From contig JADKIZ010000030.1 of the NCBI GenBank assembly GCA_016722445.1, positions 1-12,271 on the forward strand: a stretch of 12,271 bases of DNA, read 5' to 3'. Under the pieces are notes generated by a model. It ran no database searches, was not told where the DNA came from, and saw nothing but the letters and a program-made list of their open reading frames with translations. The position numbers were made by a program, and so were the translations under genes. The stretch's first letter is position 1. The number at the start of each line of letters is the position of its first letter. Positions 8,466-12,271 of this stretch are shown piece after piece. The DNA is from Flavobacteriales bacterium. Lineage in GTDB: Bacteria; Bacteroidota; Bacteroidia; Flavobacteriales_D; Sanyastnellaceae.

Positions 8466-8588
8466 GCACACTACTCATAATCAAATCAGTCGTAAAAACA
8501 TGGAGGAACGCCCAACCAATAAAATTTCTCATCAAATTCTTATTCTGTTGTGATGATTGGAAACTCCGTTTAAAATGACGAAATTTCG
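8466..8588. other. Short intergenic stretch between the T9SS operon and the CRISPR array
   Basis: No ORF, intrinsic terminator, cas remnant or anti-repeat (tracrRNA) is visible. It contains GTTGTGATGATTG at 8547-8559, close to the first 11 bases of the CRISPR repeat. This lies 40 bp before the point where the degenerate first repeat becomes recognisable, so it may be the displaced 5' end of that repeat. A strong leader-like AT tract is not evident. Confidence 0.5.
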
Positions 8589-8635
8589 GGGAGATTAAAC
8601 TTTCAATCTTTGACATCCAAGAGATAACAACCAAC
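8589..8635 (+). repeat. Degenerate boundary CRISPR repeat
   Basis: Positions 12-47 of the repeat are conserved (8600-8635, with one G-to-A change giving CTTTCAATC), while the first 11 positions do not match. Degenerate repeats usually mark the leader-distal, oldest end of an array. Here it is the left end, next to the T9SS genes. Confidence 0.85.
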
Positions 8636-8899
8636 TTCCCACCACAAGGCGATTACTACGCCCTTGTTGTGAATTGCTTTCGATCTTTGACATCCAAGAG
8701 ATAACAACCAACTTAATCCGTGATTCCATTGTTACCAAGTTATCTGTTGTGAATTGCTTTCGATCTTTGACATCCAAGAGATAACAACCAACTACTTGCT
8801 AAAGACACGCCAGCAGACAGGCGTTGTGAATTGCTTTCGATCTTTGACATCCAAGAGATAACAACCAACGAATTGAAGAGGCAATAGCTCAGATGTTTC

Positions 8900-8946
8900 G
8901 TTGTGAATTGCTTTCGATCTTTGACATCCAAGAGATAACAACCAAA
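8900..8946 (+). repeat. CRISPR repeat with altered last base
   Basis: This copy ends in A instead of C, and the following spacer is 29 nt instead of 30. A single substitution at the repeat-spacer border, or an indel there, explains both. Confidence 0.7.
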
Positions 8947-11900
8947 CATTTTGAAGTCAATACCCGAAGTAACCCGTTGTGAATTGCTTTCGATCTTTGA
9001 CATCCAAGAGATAACAACCAACAAACAATCAACATGTTTTTAGATGATGATTGTTGTGAATTGCTTTCGATCTTTGACATCCAAGAGATAACAACCAACG
9101 TTTAATCACAAACAACCTTTGCTATGGTAGTTGTGAATTGCTTTCGATCTTTGACATCCAAGAGATAACAACCAACATACCGTTGAACTTGATGGTTCAG
9201 ACCTGCGTTGTGAATTGCTTTCGATCTTTGACATCCAAGAGATAACAACCAACAGGATGCTGAAAACCTCAATGCCATATTCGGTTGTGAATTGCTTTCG
9301 ATCTTTGACATCCAAGAGATAACAACCAACAACAATTTCCATAAAGATACAACAATTTCCGTTGTGAATTGCTTTCGATCTTTGACATCCAAGAGATAAC
9401 AACCAACGATTCTGTTACAACTCAGGATTCTCCGATTTGTTGTGAATTGCTTTCGATCTTTGACATCCAAGAGATAACAACCAACTGACACCACTCTCCT
9501 TCCATTAGACAGTCTGTTGTGAATTGCTTTCGATCTTTGACATCCAAGAGATAACAACCAACATTTTCTAAATTTCTATACAACCAAATGGTGTTGTGAA
9601 TTGCTTTCGATCTTTGACATCCAAGAGATAACAACCAACAAGGAAGGCCGCGAAGCCATAAACGGTGCCGTTGTGAATTGCTTTCGATCTTTGACATCCA
9701 AGAGATAACAACCAACTGTGCTCAGAGTGCCACTATGAAGGACAGTTGTGAATTGCTTTCGATCTTTGACATCCAAGAGATAACAACCAACGAGGTGGTG
9801 ATATGGCAACTATGCGCAGATGTTGTGAATTGCTTTCGATCTTTGACATCCAAGAGATAACAACCAACATGCTTCAAATACTATCATTAACATTCGTCGT
9901 TGTGAATTGCTTTCGATCTTTGACATCCAAGAGATAACAACCAACGTTGCTCAATTTCGTTTATTGGTGTGATAAGTTGTGAATTGCTTTCGATCTTTGA
10001 CATCCAAGAGATAACAACCAACCTGGAACAAATATTGAAACGGTGTGGACTGGTTGTGAATTGCTTTCGATCTTTGACATCCAAGAGATAACAACCAACA
10101 AGATTTGCCGCCATCATATCGGTGGTGAAGTTGTGAATTGCTTTCGATCTTTGACATCCAAGAGATAACAACCAACTACATTGAAATGTTCGCCACAGAG
10201 CAAAACGTTGTGAATTGCTTTCGATCTTTGACATCCAAGAGATAACAACCAACGTTATGAAGATGATCAGAAGCGGCGACATAGTTGTGAATTGCTTTCG
10301 ATCTTTGACATCCAAGAGATAACAACCAACAACGGGTGCTTCTGGTATTGATGTTTACGCGTTGTGAATTGCTTTCGATCTTTGACATCCAAGAGATAAC
10401 AACCAACCGGCTCTTGGTGCATTCCTTGGCATGGTGGGTTGTGAATTGCTTTCGATCTTTGACATCCAAGAGATAACAACCAACCTGTATAATTTGAATG
10501 ATGAAAATTGAAATCGGTTGTGAATTGCTTTCGATCTTTGACATCCAAGAGATAACAACCAACTTTACTTCGGAAGTAGTAAGAGCAGCCATAGTTGTGA
10601 ATTGCTTTCGATCTTTGACATCCAAGAGATAACAACCAACCATCTGTGGCAATAATACTGGATGGATCTTGTTGTGAATTGCTTTCGATCTTTGACATCC
10701 AAGAGATAACAACCAACAAAAAGGTGATTCAGTATCTTGGAAAACCAGTTGTGAATTGCTTTCGATCTTTGACATCCAAGAGATAACAACCAACGTACGC
10801 ACAACACAAAAACAATCCACTCACGTTGTGAATTGCTTTCGATCTTTGACATCCAAGAGATAACAACCAACATAGTGATAGTAAGAATGATAGTGATAGT
10901 GGTTGTGAATTGCTTTCGATCTTTGACATCCAAGAGATAACAACCAACCTTACTACATTGAAAAATGCGGCTAATGTGGTTGTGAATTGCTTTCGATCTT
11001 TGACATCCAAGAGATAACAACCAACGGTAAAAACTTTGATAACGAAACCTTAGAAGTTGTGAATTGCTTTCGATCTTTGACATCCAAGAGATAACAACCA
11101 ACATATTCTCAATTATGTAAACTACGTACTTGGTTGTGAATTGCTTTCGATCTTTGACATCCAAGAGATAACAACCAACAGAATGGATTCTTTAAAGAAG
11201 ACAGGACAGGTTGTGAATTGCTTTCGATCTTTGACATCCAAGAGATAACAACCAACATTAATGCCTTTCTGCCCAATTGCCTGTTGTGAATTGCTTTCGA
11301 TCTTTGACATCCAAGAGATAACAACCAACACGAAATTTGATTTTTTAGGAATCCAAGCAGTTGTGAATTGCTTTCGATCTTTGACATCCAAGAGATAACA
11401 ACCAACCGAAGGTAGAAAAGAGAAATTCAACATCTAGTTGTGAATTGCTTTCGATCTTTGACATCCAAGAGATAACAACCAACAAAATGGCACTTAACAC
11501 CATGAAAGCCCGTTGTGAATTGCTTTCGATCTTTGACATCCAAGAGATAACAACCAACCACCTTCTAATATTGTTTGACCAGCTACGGGTTGTGAATTGC
11601 TTTCGATCTTTGACATCCAAGAGATAACAACCAACGCGCCCAAAAGCAGCCAAAAGCAGCAGGCGGTTGTGAATTGCTTTCGATCTTTGACATCCAAGAG
11701 ATAACAACCAACAAAATCTGTGCGTGCATTACCCGATTCGGTTGTGAATTGCTTTCGATCTTTGACATCCAAGAGATAACAACCAACTAGGTATTGCCCT
11801 GAACAGTATTTCCAAACGTTGTGAATTGCTTTCGATCTTTGACATCCAAGAGATAACAACCAACAATTTGAAATTCTACACACCCTGTTTCTGGGTTGTG

Positions 11901-12125
11901 AATTGCTTTCGATCTTTGACATCCAAGAGATAACAACCAACATCCATGAATTGAGTATCAACTTCATAATGGTTGTGAATTGCTTTCGATCTTTGACATC
12001 CAAGAGATAACAACCAACAAAGCTCTCGGATTGCTTCATAAGCAGATCGTTGTGAATTGCTTTCGATCTTTGACATCCAAGAGATAACAACCAACCCAAA
12101 CCGGCGAATAAAAAAGCTGCCGCAT

Positions 12126-12171
12126 GTTGTGAATTGCTTTCGATCTTTGACACCAAGAGATAACAACCAAC
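12126..12171 (+). repeat. CRISPR repeat with a one-base deletion
   Basis: TTTGACACCAAGAG replaces TTTGACATCCAAGAG: one T is missing, giving a 46-nt copy. It is the second-to-last complete repeat of the window. It may be a true variant or a sequencing deletion. Confidence 0.8.
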
Positions 12172-12271
12172 CCTCACCTGAAAAAAAACAAATTTAAAGA
12201 TGTTGTGAATTGCTTTCGATCTTTGACATCCAAGAGATAACAACCAACGTCATATTTTTTGATCAGCTTTG

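Larger units (their letters stand above)
8589..12271 (+). CRISPR. Large CRISPR array, 47-nt repeat, type II-C-like, 48 repeats and 47 complete spacers, open at the right edge
   Basis: The repeat is 47 nt. It begins GTTGTGAATTGCTTTC, continues GATCTTTGACATCC and ends AAGAGATAACAACCAAC. After a degenerate first copy (8589-8635) there are 47 copies, the first at 8666-8712 and the last at 12202-12248; nearly all look identical. Of 47 spacers, 39 are 30 nt. The others are 33 (8713), 29 (8947), 31 (9408), 28 (9717), 32 (10485), 26 (11257), 28 (11484) and 28 (11713). The final 23 bases (12249-12271) are either a cut-off spacer or flanking DNA. Length and the GTTGTG...CTTTC start resemble type II-C repeats of Bacteroidota and, more distantly, the Neisseria repeat, which suggests plus-strand crRNA (spacer followed by the GTTGTG end pairing with tracrRNA). 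No cas gene or anti-repeat occurs in the 8.6 kb to the left. Long open frames on either strand inside the array are artefacts of the repeat. Confidence 0.97.

Noticed and set aside
5701..9806. Ten-base identity (GAGGTGGTGA) between the leader hairpin and the spacer at 9792, suggesting self-targeting
   Set aside because: Identity stops after 10 bases of 30; chance match among many spacers.
8377..12243. Many open frames across the array, with repeated peptides such as GCYLLDVKDRKQFTT and VVISWMSKIESNSQ
   Set aside because: They are translations of the CRISPR repeat in rotating frames; no start signals or protein-like composition.

Overview
The window looks like chromosomal DNA of a Bacteroidota member, probably Flavobacteriales-like. 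Three things point there: YidC of the Bacteroidota type, two secreted proteins with type IX secretion (T9SS) C-terminal sorting domains plus a remnant of a third, and a 47-nt CRISPR repeat resembling Bacteroidota type II-C repeats. Species cannot be named from sequence alone.

Left part (1-3215): yidC lies on the minus strand and runs off the left edge. It is divergent from a FecCD-type metal-chelate ABC permease and its FecE-like ATPase on the plus strand. All three are recognisable at protein level but are cut by many single-base frameshifts, several at homopolymers. The ATPase also lacks its expected C-terminus.

Middle part (3216-5739): one intact AT-rich minus-strand gene encodes a 727-residue protein with an N-terminal P-loop ATPase and a C-terminal domain resembling DUF4062 (TIR-like fold in defence STAND proteins). 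It sits between two truncated genes: the ABC ATPase lacking its 3' end, and a 26-codon remnant of a T9SS sorting domain. This suggests that a small defence-like cargo replaced older DNA here.

Right part (5740-12271): two overlapping plus-strand genes encode secreted beta-propeller-like proteins with T9SS sorting domains. The first has a candidate Bacteroidota -7 box and a perfect 11-bp hairpin at the predicted mRNA 5' end. A CRISPR array follows and continues to or past the right edge. It has one 5'-degenerate repeat, 47 further 47-nt repeats and 47 complete spacers, mostly 30 nt. No cas gene or tracrRNA is visible. Repeat sequence suggests crRNA transcription left to right, and the degenerate left repeat suggests that the acquisition end, and any cas genes, lie to the right.

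The main points of interest are the predicted defence ATPase with its scarred flanks and the large array without visible cas genes. The contrast between the frameshifted left 3.2 kb and the clean remainder may be technical.
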